A stretch of 64,000 nucleotides of DNA from Methylocystis sp. (lineage in GTDB: Bacteria > Pseudomonadota > Alphaproteobacteria > Rhizobiales > Beijerinckiaceae): positions 17,649 through 81,648 of the forward strand of contig PERY01000012.1 in assembly GCA_002929055.1 (NCBI GenBank), written 5' to 3'. The position numbers and the translations under genes are program-made. This document shows, one piece after another, positions 27,326-36,784 of this stretch. The notes under the pieces are model-generated. The model made no database searches. It was not told the origin of the DNA and saw nothing but the letters and a program-made list of their open reading frames with translations. How positions within the stretch are numbered: the stretch's first letter is position 1; every line of letters starts with the position of its first letter.

Positions 27326-28075
27326 TCAGTCGTCGTTGAAGGGCTCGGGAGGCTCCGGCGCTTCGGGCTCCTCCGGGAACTCCATCTCCAGCAGTTGCGG
27401 CACGTCCTCCTCCAGCGGCTCCTCGTCCTCGCGCAGCGCATTGTCGTCGGAGGGCTGCGGCACGCCGAAACCCCTGGGCAGGCGCCCGTCGAAGAGCCCA
27501 GCCCCCTTGAGTTCGTCGAGTCCCGGCAGGTCGCCGATCTGCTCGAGCCCGAAATGCATCAGGAAGCTGTCGGTGGTGCCATAGGTAATCGGCCGGCCCG
27601 GCGCCTTGCGGCGCCCGCGCAGGCGAATCCAGCCCGTCTCCAGCAGCGTGTCCAGCGTGCCCTTGGAGATGGCGACGCCGCGGATTTCCTCGATCTCGGC
27701 GCGCGTCGTCGGCTGGTGATAGGCGATGATCGCCAGCGTCTCCAGCGCGGCGCGGGAGAGCTTCTTTTCCTCCACCTGCTCGCGGGCGAGAATCCAGTTG
27801 AGGTCCGCCGCCGTGCGGAAGAACCACTTCCTGCCGACGCGGGTGAGGTTCACGCCGCGATTGGCGTAATGGCCGCGCAGCCGCTCCAGCACCTGGGCGA
27901 CGTCGACGCCGTCGTCGATCCGGCGCGTCATCTCGGATTCGTCGAGCGGCTCGGCGGAGGCGAAGAGCATCGCCTCGACGATGCGTTCGGCCTCGCGCAG
28001 CGCCACTTCGTTGCGCGCCAGCTCCTCGTCGCTGTTGACGTCGAATAGTTCAACTTTTTCTGCGGGCTGCGCCAA
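27326..28075 (-). CDS. scpB: Segregation and condensation protein ScpB
   Basis: A 249-residue winged-helix kleisin-associated subunit of the bacterial SMC condensin. The core at residues about 25-185 shows [67 protein letters not shown] and [28 protein letters not shown], all family hallmarks. The C-terminal 60 residues are a Pro/Glu/Asp-rich acidic tail, common in alphaproteobacteria. It starts 12 bp after scpA and precedes tatA by 154 bp. Confidence 0.95.
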   Translation of the reverse strand: MAQPAEKVELFDVNSDEELARNEVALREAERIVEAMLFASAEPLDESEMTRRIDDGVDVAQVLERLRGHYANRGVNLTRVGRKWFFRTAADLNWILAREQVEEKKLSRAALETLAIIAYHQPTTRAEIEEIRGVAISKGTLDTLLETGWIRLRGRRKAPGRPITYGTTDSFLMHFGLEQIGDLPGLDELKGAGLFDGRLPRGFGVPQPSDDNALREDEEPLEEDVPQLLEMEFPEEPEAPEPPEPFNDD

Positions 28076-28087
28076 TGCGCGTCCTCC

Positions 28088-28897
28088 TTAGATGAAGGTT
28101 TCCGCCGGCGGCTCGGCCTGCGGGGCGCGTTTGCGCACCCACAGCGGCGCGAAGGGCCGGTCCTGACGAATGTCGAAACGCCCTTCCCTCACCATTTCCA
28201 GCGAGGCGGAGAAAGACGAGGCGCGGACGGTGCGGGCCGTCTGCATATCCGCGCAATATTGCAGCAGATAATCGTCGAGCACGGTCCATTCCGCCGCGAT
28301 TCCGGCAAGCCGCTCCAGCGCATCGCGGGCGTCGGCCAGCGACCAGACCGCGCGCTGCCTGAGCACGACACGCGAAACAGCGGTCTTCTGGCGCTGGCGT
28401 GCGTAGGCCGAGAGCAGATCGAACAGGCTCGCGTCATATTTGGGCTGCGAGATGGTCTCGATGCCCTCCGGCCCGCCGCGCAGGAACATGTCGCGCCCCA
28501 GCCGGCCGCGCTGGGTCAACCGGTCGGCGGCGAGGCGGATCAGCTCAAGCCGGCGCAGGCGCTCAGCGAGAGCGGCGGCGAGATCGGCCGCCGAGGGCTC
28601 GTCGCCGTTCTTTGGCGGCTCGGGCAGCAGCAGGCGGGACTTGAGATATGCGAGCCAGGCGGCCATGACGAGATAGTCGGCCGCAAGCTCCAGCCGCACG
28701 CGCCGGGCGGCTTCGATAAAGGCCAGATATTGCTCGGCAAGAGCAAGGATCGAGATGCGCGAGAGGTCGACCTTCTGGCGGCGCGCTAGCTCGAGCAGCA
28801 GATCGAGCGGCCCCTCGAAACCATCGACGTCCACGAGGAAGGCTTCGCCCTCCGCGCGGGGTTCCTCGGTCAGATCGAAGGAAAGTTCCTGGGCCAT
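28088..28897 (-). CDS. scpA: Segregation and condensation protein ScpA (kleisin)
   Basis: A 269-residue kleisin that links the Smc heads. The N-terminal domain holds the signature FLVDVDGFEGPLDLLLELARRQKVDLSRISILALAEQYLAFIE, followed by LELAADYLVMAAWLAYLKSRLLLPEP. The C-terminal winged helix includes the SLEMVREGRFDIRQDRPFAPLWV region. Length is normal. It is the first gene of the scpAB-tatABC run. Confidence 0.95.
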   Translation of the reverse strand: MAQELSFDLTEEPRAEGEAFLVDVDGFEGPLDLLLELARRQKVDLSRISILALAEQYLAFIEAARRVRLELAADYLVMAAWLAYLKSRLLLPEPPKNGDEPSAADLAAALAERLRRLELIRLAADRLTQRGRLGRDMFLRGGPEGIETISQPKYDASLFDLLSAYARQRQKTAVSRVVLRQRAVWSLADARDALERLAGIAAEWTVLDDYLLQYCADMQTARTVRASSFSASLEMVREGRFDIRQDRPFAPLWVRKRAPQAEPPAETFI

Positions 28898-29039
28898 TGA
28901 TTCTCCGGCGACTCAAGGCGCGTTGACGCCTTATTCACCCTATCGGCCCGGAGATTGGTCGCTTTGTGGCCGGGGGGCAAGCGCCGCGAGCAGCTTGCAG
29001 CGTCCGTCCACAAGATAGAGGGGTGGATAAGCGGCCGGT

Positions 29040-29597
29040 CTACTCCCCGTAGATGTCGCCGAGAGAAATCTCGAGTCCCGGCGGATCAAGCGCGAGCATG
29101 CCTTCTCGTACGATGCGCGTGACGATCGCCGCCCCTCCCCCGCGCGCATGGTGGAAAATGAGCCGCTCGTCGGGCGAGACGATGAGATAATGGGAGACGC
29201 TCGGGATGCGGAAATAGGAAGCCAGTTTGCCGAGGGCGTCGTTCTTTCCCGTCGAGGGCGAGAGGACTTCGACGACGATGACGGGGCTTTCAACGAGGAT
29301 TGTGTCGGGCGGCAGTTCCGGCCCGCAATAGACCTGCGCGTCGGGGTCTAAGACCGTATGCGCGTCGACCCGCACGGCCATGCCGTCCGGCAGGACGTGG
29401 CAGGGCAGTCCTTTGGACCGGATGGCGTCGTGGAGGGCGAGATACATCCGCCCCTTCGTCCTGGCGTGCGCGACGCGCTCCGACGCCTGCGCGAACACCT
29501 CGCCGCCCGCAAGCTCGTAGCGTCCCGCCTGCGTTTGCGACCAGGCGAGAAACTCTTCGGCGCTCATGCGCGCCTTGGGAAGGGCAACGGCGGACAT
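29040..29597 (-). CDS. Uma2 family (DUF820) restriction endonuclease-like protein
   Basis: A 185-residue PD-(D/E)XK-fold protein of the Uma2/DUF820 family, abundant in cyanobacteria and scattered elsewhere. The N-terminal ARMSAEEFLAWSQTQAGRYELAGGEVFAQ is the family opening (E-L-x-G-E). The core has VLDPDAQVYCGPE (the D of the nuclease motif), VIVVEVLSPSTGKNDALGKLASYFRIPSVSHYLIVSPDE (E-V-L-S-P-S-T, D...K...Y) and the family terminus. Biological role is not established; many members are thought to be mobile or expressed at low level. It is inserted between nagZ and scpA, neighbours that are usually adjacent in relatives. Confidence 0.88.
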   Translation of the reverse strand: MSAVALPKARMSAEEFLAWSQTQAGRYELAGGEVFAQASERVAHARTKGRMYLALHDAIRSKGLPCHVLPDGMAVRVDAHTVLDPDAQVYCGPELPPDTILVESPVIVVEVLSPSTGKNDALGKLASYFRIPSVSHYLIVSPDERLIFHHARGGGAAIVTRIVREGMLALDPPGLEISLGDIYGE

Positions 29598-29644
29598 GAC
29601 GATATGTTAGCGCGGCTGGCGCAGTCGCGCCATCCATCGATCCC

Positions 29645-30643
29645 CTACGCCACCGCCCCCATCGCCACCTCGAACTCCGCCACGCTCCCTGCGACGTCGA
29701 GCGCCTCCACCTCCCGCACGCACTCCAGCGCCTTCTCGGCCCGCTCCAGCGCCTTGCCGGCCAACACCGGCGCGCCCTCGGCCACGGGCTCGGCCTCGGC
29801 GAGGGCGCCGTTGCAATGCAGGACCATGTCGCAGCCGGCGCCTATCGCGCGCTCCGCGCGGTCGCGGAAGCTTCCCGTCAGCGCCTTCATGGAGAGGTCG
29901 TCGGTCATAAGAAGGCCGTCGAACCCGATGCGGCCGCGGATGATCTCGCCCACCACCGTCTTCGACTGCGTGCCGGGCGCGTCCGGGTCGATCGCCGTGT
30001 AGACGACATGGGCGCTCATCGCCATCGGCAGGTCGGCGTTGGCGATGAAGGGCGGGAAGTCGATGGCCTCCAGTTCCTCGCGGCTGGCGTCCACCACCGG
30101 AAGCTCCAGATGGCTGTCGGCCTTCGCGCGGCCGTGGCCGGGGATGTGCTTCATCACCGGCGCGACGCCGCCGGCCATCAGCCCCTCGGCGGCGGCGCGG
30201 CCGAGCTTCGCGGCGCGGGCGGGGTCGCGGCTATAGGCGCGGTCGCTGATAATGGCGTGCGAGCCCTCGGCCGGCACGTCCAGCACCGGCAGGCAATCGA
30301 CGTCGATCCCCACTTCGCGCAGGTCATGCGCCATCAGCCGCGCGCCGAGCCAGGCGAGCCGCTCGGCTCTCGCCGCATCGGCCGCCTCGAAACGCGCAGC
30401 GCTGGGATAGGCGCGCCAGTTCGGCGTGTTGAGCCGCTGCACGCGCCCGCCCTCCTGATCTACCAGCACCGGGGCATTACGGCCGAGCGCGTCGCGCAAC
30501 GTGGCGGTGAGGCGCGCGATCTGTTCGCGGCTCTCGACGTTGCGGCGGAAGAGGATGACGCCCCAGGGGTCGGCGTCGCGCAGGAAGGCGCGCTCGTCGG
30601 CGTCGAGGGCGAGGCCTTTCAGGCCGCAGATAAAGGCGCGCAT
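29645..30643 (-). CDS. nagZ: Beta-N-acetylhexosaminidase NagZ
   Basis: A 332-residue cytosolic GH3 glycosidase that removes N-acetylglucosamine from anhydromuropeptides in peptidoglycan recycling. Start at 30643 begins MRAFICGLKGLALDADERAFL. The key motifs are VDQEGGRVQRLN, the acid/base loop KHIPGHGRAKADSHLELPVV (His-Asp dyad region) and the nucleophile MTDDLSMKAL. The length fits single-domain NagZ. It is transcribed downstream of the SPOR gene but beyond a terminator, so it probably has its own promoter. Confidence 0.95.
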   Translation of the reverse strand: MRAFICGLKGLALDADERAFLRDADPWGVILFRRNVESREQIARLTATLRDALGRNAPVLVDQEGGRVQRLNTPNWRAYPSAARFEAADAARAERLAWLGARLMAHDLREVGIDVDCLPVLDVPAEGSHAIISDRAYSRDPARAAKLGRAAAEGLMAGGVAPVMKHIPGHGRAKADSHLELPVVDASREELEAIDFPPFIANADLPMAMSAHVVYTAIDPDAPGTQSKTVVGEIIRGRIGFDGLLMTDDLSMKALTGSFRDRAERAIGAGCDMVLHCNGALAEAEPVAEGAPVLAGKALERAEKALECVREVEALDVAGSVAEFEVAMGAVA

Positions 30644-30699
30644 GTCTGCTCCGAATCGCGGGCGGGAGTTTCTTTCACAATAGCCGCCCTTGCGGGGGG

Positions 30700-30740
30700 C
30701 AAAAACAAGGAGGGCGATCCAGGTCACCCCGGATCGCCCT
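30700..30740 (-). terminator. Intrinsic terminator after SPOR gene
   Basis: A perfect 10-bp stem AGGGCGATCC/GGATCGCCCT (30711-30720, 30731-30740) is followed on the minus strand by CCTTGTTTTT (30700-30710). It begins 23 bases past the stop of the SPOR-domain gene and separates it from nagZ. Confidence 0.88.
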
Positions 30741-30763
30741 CATGTCTCTCGAGGTGATCAGGC

Positions 30764-32095
30764 TCAGTTGCCGGCCACGAAGCAGTTGCCGCCCGCCGCC
30801 TTCACCTTGTTGCAGATGGCGTTGGCGGAGTCCTTGCTGACGCCCGCGACGCGGACGCGATAGACCGTCTTGTCGCCGACCTTGGCGGGCTTGAACGTCG
30901 GCTTCACGCCGTATTTCGCCGCGACGGTCTTGAGCAGCGTGCGCGCCTCTTCCTCGCTGTTGGCGGCGCCGAACTGCACGGCGTAACCGCCGGACGACGT
31001 CGCGGCGGCTGGAGCAGCCTCCGTCGAAGGCTCGACCGCTGCGACTTTCGCGGGCTTGGGCTTCGCGGTCGTCGTCACCGGCTTCGTTTCCGCCCTGGGG
31101 GTGCCGCCCTTGCTCGGGGCCGGGTCCGCGGGCGGGGCCGCAGATTTCGTGACCGCCGGCGGCAGGCCGGCGTCATCGACGCGGCTGCCGTCGGGGCGGA
31201 CGGTGACGGTTTTCACCTTCTTGGGCTGCGCGCCGGAGAGAGGCGGTTCATGCGGCGCATCGACGGGGCCGTTGCCGAGCTTGATCGCCTTCGGCGCAAC
31301 GGTTGGGTCGATCGCCTGCTCCGAGTTGCTGACGACCTGCTTGACCTGAGTCGCGTCCTTGCGGTCCAGCACTGCGGCGCTGCTGGCGTCGGGGGCGTCC
31401 TGCTCCGCGTCTGCCGCCGGCTTGACCTTCACCGGCCCTTCGGGCGCGTTGATGACGGCGATTTCCTTCGAGGCGCCCGAGCCGTTGCGGTGGGCGAAGC
31501 CCCACCCAATGCTGCCCAGCGCGACGACGGAAATGGCGGCGATCGCGTGCCAGGGACGCAGATGCCGGCGCCAGCCGCCACGCTCCTCGCTCTCCGGCGC
31601 TTCCTCGGCGCCATAGTCCAGATACTGCGAATCGTCGCTCCAGCCGCCTTCTGCGCCGCCATAGGCGGGATCGTATTGCTGCTGCTGGTCTGCGTAACCC
31701 TGCTCGTACCCCTGATCCGGATAGGCCTCATCATGATAGGCCTGCTCCTGATGCGCGCCAGACGGCTGGGCATAGGCGTCCGTCTGGTAGCGCGGCGCGG
31801 GCGCCGGCTGTTGATCGGGTTGGCGACGAGGATCCCAGGAAACAGGCGGCGCGGCTTCGAACGAGCCGCGAAGCTGGTCCATCCACGGCTCGGCCGCAGG
31901 CTGCGGGCGGGCGCGTGGCGCGCGCGGGTCCGGCAGAATATCTCCATAGGGGTCCGCCTCCCCGTTCTCGCCCATCAGGCGAGCCAGTTCGCTCAGCGGA
32001 TCGGCCTTGCCGGCCGGCTTGGGTTCGGGGCCGCGCATGCGCCGCTCGAACTCGCCAAGATCGACGGCGGGGCCTCTGACGGGGGATTCACGCAT
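30764..32095 (-). CDS. SPOR domain-containing membrane protein
   Basis: A 443-residue bitopic protein. Residues 1-175 are cytosolic and low complexity (Pro/Gln/Tyr/Asp-rich, YDPAYGGAEGG-like). A transmembrane helix spans about 180-200 (AIAAISVVALGSIGWGFAH). A Pro/Ala/Lys-rich periplasmic linker follows, and a C-terminal SPOR domain occupies about 368-443 (GGYAVQFGAANSEEEARTLLKT to CFVAGN). SPOR domains bind denuded glycan at the division septum. This protein conventionally lies between argS and nagZ in Hyphomicrobiales, where it is a septum-associated FtsN-like candidate. It probably shares a transcript with argS upstream (86-bp gap) and is followed by a strong terminator. Confidence 0.9.
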   Translation of the reverse strand: MRESPVRGPAVDLGEFERRMRGPEPKPAGKADPLSELARLMGENGEADPYGDILPDPRAPRARPQPAAEPWMDQLRGSFEAAPPVSWDPRRQPDQQPAPAPRYQTDAYAQPSGAHQEQAYHDEAYPDQGYEQGYADQQQQYDPAYGGAEGGWSDDSQYLDYGAEEAPESEERGGWRRHLRPWHAIAAISVVALGSIGWGFAHRNGSGASKEIAVINAPEGPVKVKPAADAEQDAPDASSAAVLDRKDATQVKQVVSNSEQAIDPTVAPKAIKLGNGPVDAPHEPPLSGAQPKKVKTVTVRPDGSRVDDAGLPPAVTKSAAPPADPAPSKGGTPRAETKPVTTTAKPKPAKVAAVEPSTEAAPAAATSSGGYAVQFGAANSEEEARTLLKTVAAKYGVKPTFKPAKVGDKTVYRVRVAGVSKDSANAICNKVKAAGGNCFVAGN

Positions 32096-32181
32096 CTTGC
32101 ACCTTCGATCGCTCTTCCCGGGCGCGGAGCTGTTGGCAGAAGGGTCGCGCGGCGGGCCAAGGGGCCGAGGAGTCTACCGCG

Positions 32182-33963
32182 TCAACGCATTTCGTCGGGG
32201 GCGCTCACGCCGAGAAGTCTCAGGCCCGACCCCAGGACGGCGGTTAAGGATAAAACCAAAGCGACCCGGGCGCTCGTTAAATCTCTCTCGGTTGCATTAA
32301 CAAAGCGTAATTGTGGCTGATCTTTGCCCCGGTTCCAGTGGGAGTGGAAAACGCTGGACAATTCATGGAGGTAGAAAGCTACGCGGTGCGGCTCATGCGC
32401 CGCCGCCGCCGCTTCTATCGCGCGGGGGTACTGGGCGATCATGCGCGAGAGCTGCAATTCGCCCTCGTCGGTCAACAGATCGAGCCTGGCCTTGGCCAGC
32501 GCATTACCCGTCAGATCGAGATCCGGAAATGCCGTCAGCGCCTGCCGCAGGACGGACTTCGCGCGCGCATGGGCGTATTGGACATAGAAGACGGCGTTGT
32601 CTTTCGACTGCTCGATCACCTTGGCAAGGTCGAAGTCGAGCGGCGCGTCGTTCTTGCGATAAAGCATCATGAAGCGAACGGCGTCGACGCCCACTTCGTC
32701 CACGACTTCGCGCAGCGTCACGAAGTCGCCGGCGCGCTTGGACATCTTCACCGGCTCGCCGTTGCGCATCAGCTTCACGAGCTGGCAGAGCTTCACGTCG
32801 AGCGAGACCCTCTTGTCGGAGAGCGCGGCGACAGCGGCGCCCATGCGCTTCACATAGCCGCCATGGTCGGCGCCCCAGACATCGACCAGCGTGTCGAAGC
32901 CGCGGTCGATCTTGTCCTTGTGATAGGCGATGTCTGCGGCGAAATAGGTCGGCGAGCCGTCGGATTTCTTCAGCGCGCGGTCAACGTCGTCGCCGAAATC
33001 GGTCGAACGGAAAAGCGTCTGCTCGCGGTCTTCCCAATCGTCGGGCAACTGGCCCTTGGGGGGCGGCAGGCGGCCCTCATAGACGAGACCCTTCTCCCGC
33101 AGCCAGTCGATCGCATTATCGATCAGGGACGGCCCCTTCGAGCGATCATGCAGCGTGCGCTCCGAGAAGAAGACCTCATGGCGGATGTTGAGCGCGGCGA
33201 GATCGTCGCGGATCAGGTCCATCATGGCGTCGATGGCCGCGTTCTTGACGATCGGCAGCCATTCGCTTTCAGGCCTGTCCAGCAGCGCCTCGCCATGCGT
33301 CTTGGCCAGCGTCTCGCCGACGGGCTTGAGATAGTCGCCGGGATAGAGCCCTTCGGGAATCGCGATCGTCTCGCCCAGCGCCTCGCGGTAGCGCAGATGC
33401 GCCGAGCGGGCGAGCACGTCGACCTGCGCGCCGGCGTCGTTGATGTAATATTCGCGCGTCACCTCACAGCCCGAGAAGGCGAGGAGATTGGCGAGCGCAT
33501 CGCCGAAGACCGCGCCGCGGCCGTGGCCCACATGCATCGGCCCCGTGGGGTTCGCCGAGACAAACTCGACATTAACCTTGCCCTGCAGCGCGCCGTCGCG
33601 GCTCCTGGCGACACGGCCGTAATTCTCGGGATCGAGCAGCGCCGCGCGCAGCACCTGCGAGAACATCTCGGGCTCGAGGCGAATGTTGATGAAGCCCGGC
33701 CCCGCCACTTCCGCCGTCGCGACGCCTTCTGACTGCGCCAGCGCGTAGCAGATCTCCACCGCCAGCTCGCGCGGGCTGGAGAAATGCGCCTTGGCCTCCT
33801 TGGCGAAGACCATCGCCGCGTTACAGGCGAGATCGCCGAGCGCGGCGTCCTTCGGGGGCTCGACGACAAAGCGCGCGAGATCGAGGTCGGGAAGGCGGCC
33901 AGCGGCCTGGACGCCCTTGAGGATCGAAGCGATGCGCGCGTGGAAGATATCGAAAAGGTTCAT
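32182..33963 (-). CDS. argS: Arginyl-tRNA synthetase
   Basis: A 593-residue class I synthetase. Start at 33963 gives [17 protein letters not shown], the family N-terminal Add-1 domain. The HIGH motif reads [26 protein letters not shown] and the KMSKS-like motif [16 protein letters not shown]. The C-terminal DALR anticodon-binding domain ends [21 protein letters not shown]. Length is typical for alphaproteobacteria. It lies between dgt (73 bp upstream) and the SPOR gene. Confidence 0.97.
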   Translation of the reverse strand: MNLFDIFHARIASILKGVQAAGRLPDLDLARFVVEPPKDAALGDLACNAAMVFAKEAKAHFSSPRELAVEICYALAQSEGVATAEVAGPGFINIRLEPEMFSQVLRAALLDPENYGRVARSRDGALQGKVNVEFVSANPTGPMHVGHGRGAVFGDALANLLAFSGCEVTREYYINDAGAQVDVLARSAHLRYREALGETIAIPEGLYPGDYLKPVGETLAKTHGEALLDRPESEWLPIVKNAAIDAMMDLIRDDLAALNIRHEVFFSERTLHDRSKGPSLIDNAIDWLREKGLVYEGRLPPPKGQLPDDWEDREQTLFRSTDFGDDVDRALKKSDGSPTYFAADIAYHKDKIDRGFDTLVDVWGADHGGYVKRMGAAVAALSDKRVSLDVKLCQLVKLMRNGEPVKMSKRAGDFVTLREVVDEVGVDAVRFMMLYRKNDAPLDFDLAKVIEQSKDNAVFYVQYAHARAKSVLRQALTAFPDLDLTGNALAKARLDLLTDEGELQLSRMIAQYPRAIEAAAAAHEPHRVAFYLHELSSVFHSHWNRGKDQPQLRFVNATERDLTSARVALVLSLTAVLGSGLRLLGVSAPDEMR

Positions 33964-34036
33964 CTGGTTTCCGGCGGGGACATGATCGGGGGCCGGTTTA
34001 GCAGAGTGCGGGCGGCCGCGCACCCCGGAGGCGATG

Positions 34037-35260
34037 TCAGCCCCCATATACCCGCTTCACCTCCTGGAGGGCGTAGCGGTCGGTCATCCCGGCGATGTAA
34101 TCCGCGACGACGACCGCCCGCGCGGCGCCCTCGCGGGCATTGGCGAGCGCCGCCCATTCCGGCGGCATGACGGACGGGTTTTCGAGAAATGCCGGGAAGA
34201 GCCGGCAAATCGCGTCGCGGGCGCGCTCCCAGACGTGCATCACCTTCTCGTGCCGATACATATTGTCGAAGAGAAAGCGCTTGAGGTCATGCTCCGCCGC
34301 CGTCATGCCGGGCGAAAGCGCGACCACAGCCGTTGGGGCGCCGCGCACCTCATCGGCGTGTTCCGGGGCGAGCGCCGCGATACGGGACTGCGACGTGGCG
34401 ATGGCGTCCTCGACGAAGCGGGTGATGACGCGGCGCACGAGTTCATGAATGACGCGGCCGCGCTCCAGTCCCGGGTGCTTCTCCCCGATCTCCTTCAACA
34501 GCCCCGCGATGAACGGCGCCGCCGCGGCCATGTCGTCCAGCGCGAACAGCCCCGCCCGTAGTCCGTCGTCTATGTCATGGCCGATATAGGCGATGTCGTC
34601 GGCCGCCGCCGCGCATTGCGCCTCGATGCTTGCGAAGGTCGAGAGTTGCAGCGGACAAAGCGCGTCGAACTCCAGCACATAGCGCGGCGCGGGTCGGAGC
34701 GCCTTCGGCCTGAGAAGCGGCCCATTGTGCTTGACGATCCCTTCCAGCGTCTCCCAGGCGAGATCGAGCCCGTCATAGTCGGCATAGCGCCGCTCCAGCA
34801 GCGTCACCACGCGCAGCGCCTGCGCGTTGTGATCGAAGCCGCCATAGGGCTTCATGCAGGCCTCGAGCGCCCCCTCCCCGGCGTGGCCGAAGGGCGTGTG
34901 GCCAAGGTCGTGCGCCAGCGCCACCGCCTCGGCCAGATCCTCGTCGACGCGCAGCGCCCTCGCCAGCGCCCGGGCGATCTGTCCCACCTCTATCGTATGC
35001 GTGAGCCGCGTGCGGAAATGGTCGCCGTCCAGCGGCACGAAGACCTGCGTCTTGTGGGCGAGCCGCCGGAAGGCCGTGGAATGGATGATCCGGTCGCGGT
35101 CGCGCTGGAACTCGCTACGGGTGGGCGAGGGAGAGACGGCGTAGAGCCGGCCCTGCGAGCGGGTCGCGTCGCAGGCGTAGGGCGCAAGGGGCTGGCGAAG
35201 CGCCACGGTCGGGCTCCAGTCATTGAAAGGCCGCGGCGACGGGCCTATGTTGCAGCGCAT
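34037..35260 (-). CDS. dgt: Deoxyguanosinetriphosphate triphosphohydrolase-like protein
   Basis: A 407-residue HD-domain dNTP triphosphohydrolase. Start at 35260 ([12 protein letters not shown]) was preferred to earlier ATGs, which would run into the divergent erpA leader. Family motifs include [47 protein letters not shown], and the metal site [18 protein letters not shown] (H..HD), plus [42 protein letters not shown] with the distal Asp. It hydrolyses dNTPs to nucleoside and tripolyphosphate, a nucleotide-pool control that pairs conceptually with nrdJ. The erpA / dgt divergence is conserved in the order. Confidence 0.94.
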   Translation of the reverse strand: MRCNIGPSPRPFNDWSPTVALRQPLAPYACDATRSQGRLYAVSPSPTRSEFQRDRDRIIHSTAFRRLAHKTQVFVPLDGDHFRTRLTHTIEVGQIARALARALRVDEDLAEAVALAHDLGHTPFGHAGEGALEACMKPYGGFDHNAQALRVVTLLERRYADYDGLDLAWETLEGIVKHNGPLLRPKALRPAPRYVLEFDALCPLQLSTFASIEAQCAAAADDIAYIGHDIDDGLRAGLFALDDMAAAAPFIAGLLKEIGEKHPGLERGRVIHELVRRVITRFVEDAIATSQSRIAALAPEHADEVRGAPTAVVALSPGMTAAEHDLKRFLFDNMYRHEKVMHVWERARDAICRLFPAFLENPSVMPPEWAALANAREGAARAVVVADYIAGMTDRYALQEVKRVYGG

Positions 35261-35306
35261 AGCCCGCAACTCCGGGCGCAAGCAAGATTGCAGTGAGGAT
35301 AAAGGC

Positions 35307-35648
35307 ATGACGGCGACGATGGCCAGCGACGTGGCGCTCACCGAACAGGCGGCGAAGCGAATCGTCGCGCTTTTATCGGGCGAGGCGCCCGGCTCGGTGT
35401 TCCGCGTCTCGGTGGAGGGCGGCGGCTGTTCGGGCTTCCAGTATCAGTTCGCGATCGACGCCGCGCCTACGGCCGAAGATGCGCTGCTCGAAAGGGACGG
35501 CGCCCGCGTCGCCATCGACCCCGCCTCGATCGGCTTCCTCGCCGGCGCGCGGATCGATTTCGTAGCCGATCTCATGGGCCAGTCTTTCCGCATCGAGAAC
35601 CCGAACGCGACCTCCTCCTGCGGCTGCGGCACGAGCTTCTCGCTCTGA
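35307..35648 (+). CDS. erpA: Iron-sulfur cluster insertion protein ErpA (A-type carrier)
   Basis: A 113-residue HesB/IscA-type carrier that delivers [Fe-S] clusters to apoproteins. The three ligand cysteines are present: [11 protein letters not shown] and the C-terminal [11 protein letters not shown]. The domain starts [18 protein letters not shown]. Start ATG at 35307 follows GAGGATAAAGG. It is divergent from dgt with 46 bp between starts and precedes the PfkB-type kinase by 56 bp, possibly as one transcript. Confidence 0.94.
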   Translation: MTATMASDVALTEQAAKRIVALLSGEAPGSVFRVSVEGGGCSGFQYQFAIDAAPTAEDALLERDGARVAIDPASIGFLAGARIDFVADLMGQSFRIENPNATSSCGCGTSFSL

Positions 35649-35704
35649 CGCTTTCGCGTCATGTGACCTTGCGAAGTTGAGCCGAAGCCATCGCGGAGAC
35701 TGAC

Positions 35705-36616
35705 TTGGACGCCCTCTTCCTCGGCCATGCCTATATCGACGTCACCATGCTGACCGACGAGATGCCGGCCGGCGACGAGAAATCCGTGGCGAAGGATTAT
35801 GCCGTCAGCTTCGGCGGCAACGCCGTGACCGCCGGCTTCGCCTGCGCCAAGCTCGGCCACGACGTCCATATCCTCACCACCCAGGCCCGCGACTGGCTCG
35901 GCCATATGTTTGCGGATATGGCGGACCTCTACGGCGTGCGCCTTCACCCTCGCAAGGTCGCGCGCTCGTCCCTCTCCTTCGTCCTGCCCAACGACGGCAA
36001 GCGCGCCATCCTGCGCGCCCGCGACGACAATTATCTGCAGCCGTTCCTGCGTCTCGACATCTCGAACGCGCGACTCTTGCATCTCGACGGGCACATGGCG
36101 GATGCGGCGCTTCATTACGCCCGCGCCGCGCGGGAGAAGGGCGTGCTCGTTTCGCTCGACGGCGGCGCCCTGCGTCCCTGCATCGAGGAGTTGACCGGCT
36201 TCGTGGACGTCGCCGTCGTCTCCAAGAAGCTCTGCGAGCAAATGTCTTTCTCCGAGACCGACATGCTCGCATGGCTGAAGACGAAAGGCTGCCGCATCGG
36301 CGCCGTCACCGTCGGCGAGAAGGGCACGCTCTGGTACGACGCCGATGGCGTGATCCAGCACCTGCCGTCGCTGCATGTGCCTAAGGAGAAGGTGATCGAC
36401 ACCTCGGGCGCGGGCGACGTGTTCCACGGCGCCTATTGCGCATCCTATCTCGCGCGGCCCGAAGCGCCCTGGCGCGCGCATTTCGAATATGCGCGCGCGG
36501 CGTCGGCGCATAAGGTGCAGCATCTGGGCAATGAAGCAGGCCTGCCGACGCAGGCGGACATCGCGGCCGCAATGGCGGAGTTTCCTGAAGGTCTGCGCCT
36601 CGAAATGGCGGATTGA
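35705..36616 (+). CDS. PfkB family carbohydrate/nucleoside kinase
   Basis: A 303-residue ribokinase-superfamily kinase. Start is TTG at 35705 with CGGAG nine bases before it; no ATG precedes the conserved beta-strand MDALFLGHAYIDVTMLTDEMPAGDE. The GG motif is YAVSFGGNAVTAGFACAKLG, and the ATP/catalytic signature 2 is VIDTSGAGDVFHGAYCASYLA, with the catalytic Asp in DTSGAGD. The substrate (fructose, ribose, adenosine or other sugar) cannot be assigned from sequence alone. tRNA-Asn follows downstream with its own promoter. Confidence 0.9.
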   Translation: MDALFLGHAYIDVTMLTDEMPAGDEKSVAKDYAVSFGGNAVTAGFACAKLGHDVHILTTQARDWLGHMFADMADLYGVRLHPRKVARSSLSFVLPNDGKRAILRARDDNYLQPFLRLDISNARLLHLDGHMADAALHYARAAREKGVLVSLDGGALRPCIEELTGFVDVAVVSKKLCEQMSFSETDMLAWLKTKGCRIGAVTVGEKGTLWYDADGVIQHLPSLHVPKEKVIDTSGAGDVFHGAYCASYLARPEAPWRAHFEYARAASAHKVQHLGNEAGLPTQADIAAAMAEFPEGLRLEMAD

Positions 36617-36647
36617 CAGGAGTTTTCAACAAGTCGGCACAAGGGGC

Positions 36648-36676
36648 TTGGCAAACCCTCCCCCGGCTTGTATACG
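36648..36676 (+). promoter_or_regulatory. Sigma-70-type promoter for tRNA-Asn
   Basis: TTGGCA (36648-36653), an exact 17-bp spacer, and TATACG (36671-36676) lie 11 bp ahead of the mature tRNA 5' end, consistent with a start a few bases upstream of the tRNA. Confidence 0.75.
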
Positions 36677-36687
36677 CCCCCTCACGT

Positions 36688-36763
36688 TCCCCGATAGCTC
36701 AGCTGGTAGAGCACGCGACTGTTAATCGCTAGGTCGTAGGTTCGAGTCCTACTCGGGGAGCCA
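36688..36763 (+). tRNA. tRNA-Asn (anticodon GTT)
   Basis: The acceptor stem TCCCCGA pairs with TCGGGGA, the D-arm contains AGCTCAGCTGGTAGAGC, the anticodon loop is CTGTTAA in ACGCGACTGTTAATCGCT, the T-arm is GTAGGTTCGAGTCCTAC, and discriminator G plus CCA are encoded. All elements are canonical. The genetic decoding is AAC/AAU. Confidence 0.97.
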
Positions 36764-36784
36764 CTTCATCAAAACAAGGCTAGC

